DNA of 5,480 nt from JAGLSB01 sp023135955 (GTDB lineage: Bacteria; Bacteroidota; Bacteroidia; Bacteroidales; GCA-2748055), in contig DAOVIO010000225.1 in NCBI GenBank assembly GCA_030673645.1, positions 1 to 5,480 on the forward strand. Direction: 5' to 3'. Shown piece by piece: positions 5,042 through 5,480 of the stretch. Each line of letters opens with the position of its first letter. The stretch's first letter is position 1. The notes beneath the pieces were generated by a model, which saw nothing but the letters and a program-made list of their open reading frames with translations, was not told where the DNA came from and searched no databases. A program made the position numbers and the translations under genes.

Positions 5042-5062
5042 TTTAAAGTAGATAACTTTAAA
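5042..5062. promoter_or_regulatory. Inverted repeat TTTAAAGT/ACTTTAAA, possible operator
   Basis: TTTAAAGT (5042-5049) and ACTTTAAA (5055-5062) form a perfect 8-bp inverted repeat with a five-base spacer. The left arm is the end of the third 12-base repeat, so at this site the repeat is paired with its mirror copy, as expected of a dimeric regulator's site. Confidence 0.4.
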
Positions 5063-5480
5063 AGAAATTTATCTTCATCCACAAAAACAAACAACTCTCC
5101 TCCCTGAGTATCTAAAATTCCCTTCCAAATTCCATAGAAAGATTATTGACCTTAATAGTTCAGCTGGTACAACTATGCAAAACTGGAACCCCTCTTAGTC
5201 AACTACTTGTGGGATTTTTGCAATTAAGGTGTTGACGGATCTGTAGACGGTTTTACAAAATCGCTCTGGATTGAGATAATAATAGCTCAGTCCCAATAAA
5301 TCGAACAAAAGCTAATTTATGCGACCTCGTGTCGCAATAACGGATGGCAATATGCGGAGGCCGGGATTTCAAAGCTCCAACTTGTCAAACCGTTACAATA
5401 TTGAGTAAATGTACAAAAGCTCAAATTACCTACAACCCGCGGCTTACGTATATTGCGTGTTGTATGCTGGGCTTCGTTCA
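5063..5480. other. Non-coding right end with palindromes, possible mobile-element or recombination-site DNA
   Basis: No convincing gene is seen on either strand; the longest ATG frame noted is 29 codons (5319-5408, rightward) with no recognisable motif. From about 5340 the GC content rises to roughly 45 percent, against about a third or less in the genes and control regions to the left. It holds TGCGAC/GTCGCA (5320-5325 and 5331-5336), TTGAG/CTCAA (5401-5405 and 5420-5424), a larger imperfect stem at 5431-5464 and a 9-base direct repeat ACAAAAGCT (5305-5313 and 5413-5421). Confidence 0.5.
5431..5464. repeat. Imperfect hairpin TACAAC-CGC/GCG-GTTGTA near the window end
   Basis: TACAAC (5431-5436) pairs with GTTGTA (5459-5464) and, after one mismatch, CGC (5438-5440) pairs with GCG (5455-5457). 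The outer arms ending in AAC and beginning with GTT recall the ends of integron attC sites, but they do not fit the RYYYAAC/GTTRRRY consensus properly. It may instead be an insertion-element end or a terminal repeat continuing past the window. Confidence 0.35.

Larger units (their letters stand above)
4916..5049. promoter_or_regulatory. Three TATATTTAAA repeats at exact 61-base spacing, likely operator array
   Basis: TATATTTAAA occurs at 4916-4925, 4977-4986 and 5038-5047, each start exactly 61 bases from the next. The outer two are identical over 12 bases (TATATTTAAAGT). The sequence between copies is not clearly repeated, so this is not a simple tandem duplication. Sixty-one bases is close to six helical turns, which would place bound proteins on the same DNA face. 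The array surrounds the hipB promoter, so HipB binding is the obvious guess. The words are pure A and T in very AT-rich DNA, which weakens the case. Confidence 0.45.

Noticed and set aside
4916..5049. A CRISPR array or iteron origin, because of the regular 61-base spacing
   Set aside because: There are only three 10-base AT-only words, no conserved longer repeat, and no cas or replication gene nearby; an operator array before hipB is the simpler reading.
5319..5408. A 29-codon rightward ATG frame in the right-hand non-coding stretch
   Set aside because: It is too short, has no motif, no promoter box and overlaps a hairpin; there is no support for it as a gene.
5431..5464. A true integron attC site
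   Set aside because: The arms end in AAC and GTT, but the 7-base cores do not fit RYYYAAC/GTTRRRY, and no integrase is in the window; kept only as an attC-like hairpin.

Overview
This window looks like an accessory, defence-type region of a Bacteroidetes (Bacteroidota) genome. The DNA is AT-rich and the genes lack clear Shine-Dalgarno sequences. Two operons have a textbook Bacteroidetes -7 box (TAnnTTTG, here TATATTTG) just upstream, and the HipA-type kinase is split into separate genes. The phylum assignment is an inference from these traits.

Layout. Positions 1-45 may hold the first codons of a leftward gene that leaves the window. Positions 46-407 are non-coding, very T-rich and contain several palindromes. 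At 408-723 a short rightward reading frame overlaps a LuxR-type helix-turn-helix gene in the next frame; together they may be one frameshifted (or programmed-frameshift) regulator. Positions 724-1034 hold a structured element with strong GC-rich hairpins. A solitary leftward gene (1035-2033) encodes a 332-residue protein that I cannot name, but it carries a divergent signature of the GIY-YIG nuclease fold. Positions 2034-2385 hold small palindromes and a good leftward terminator. Positions 2386-3007 hold an MntA/HepT (nucleotidyltransferase antitoxin / HEPN toxin) operon. Positions 3023-3399 hold its promoter and a second terminator. Positions 3400-4900 hold a three-gene leftward operon, hipB-hipS-hipT, a tripartite HipBST-type kinase toxin-antitoxin system. 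Positions 4901-5480 hold its control region, with regularly spaced AT-rich repeats, followed by a non-coding, more GC-rich stretch full of palindromes that resembles mobile-element or recombination-site DNA.

How the genes work together. Both toxin-antitoxin operons read leftwards, use overlapping start and stop codons, and are each followed by their own intrinsic terminator, so each is a self-contained module. HepT is expected to be an RNase silenced when MntA adds AMP to the Tyr of its RX4HXY motif. HipT is expected to be a Ser/Thr kinase acting on a tRNA synthetase, held in check by HipS, with HipB as the DNA-binding autorepressor. The 332-residue gene is the least explained item. It is flanked by short shared sequence words and structured DNA and may be a further defence or mobile nuclease gene, but nothing in the sequence proves that.
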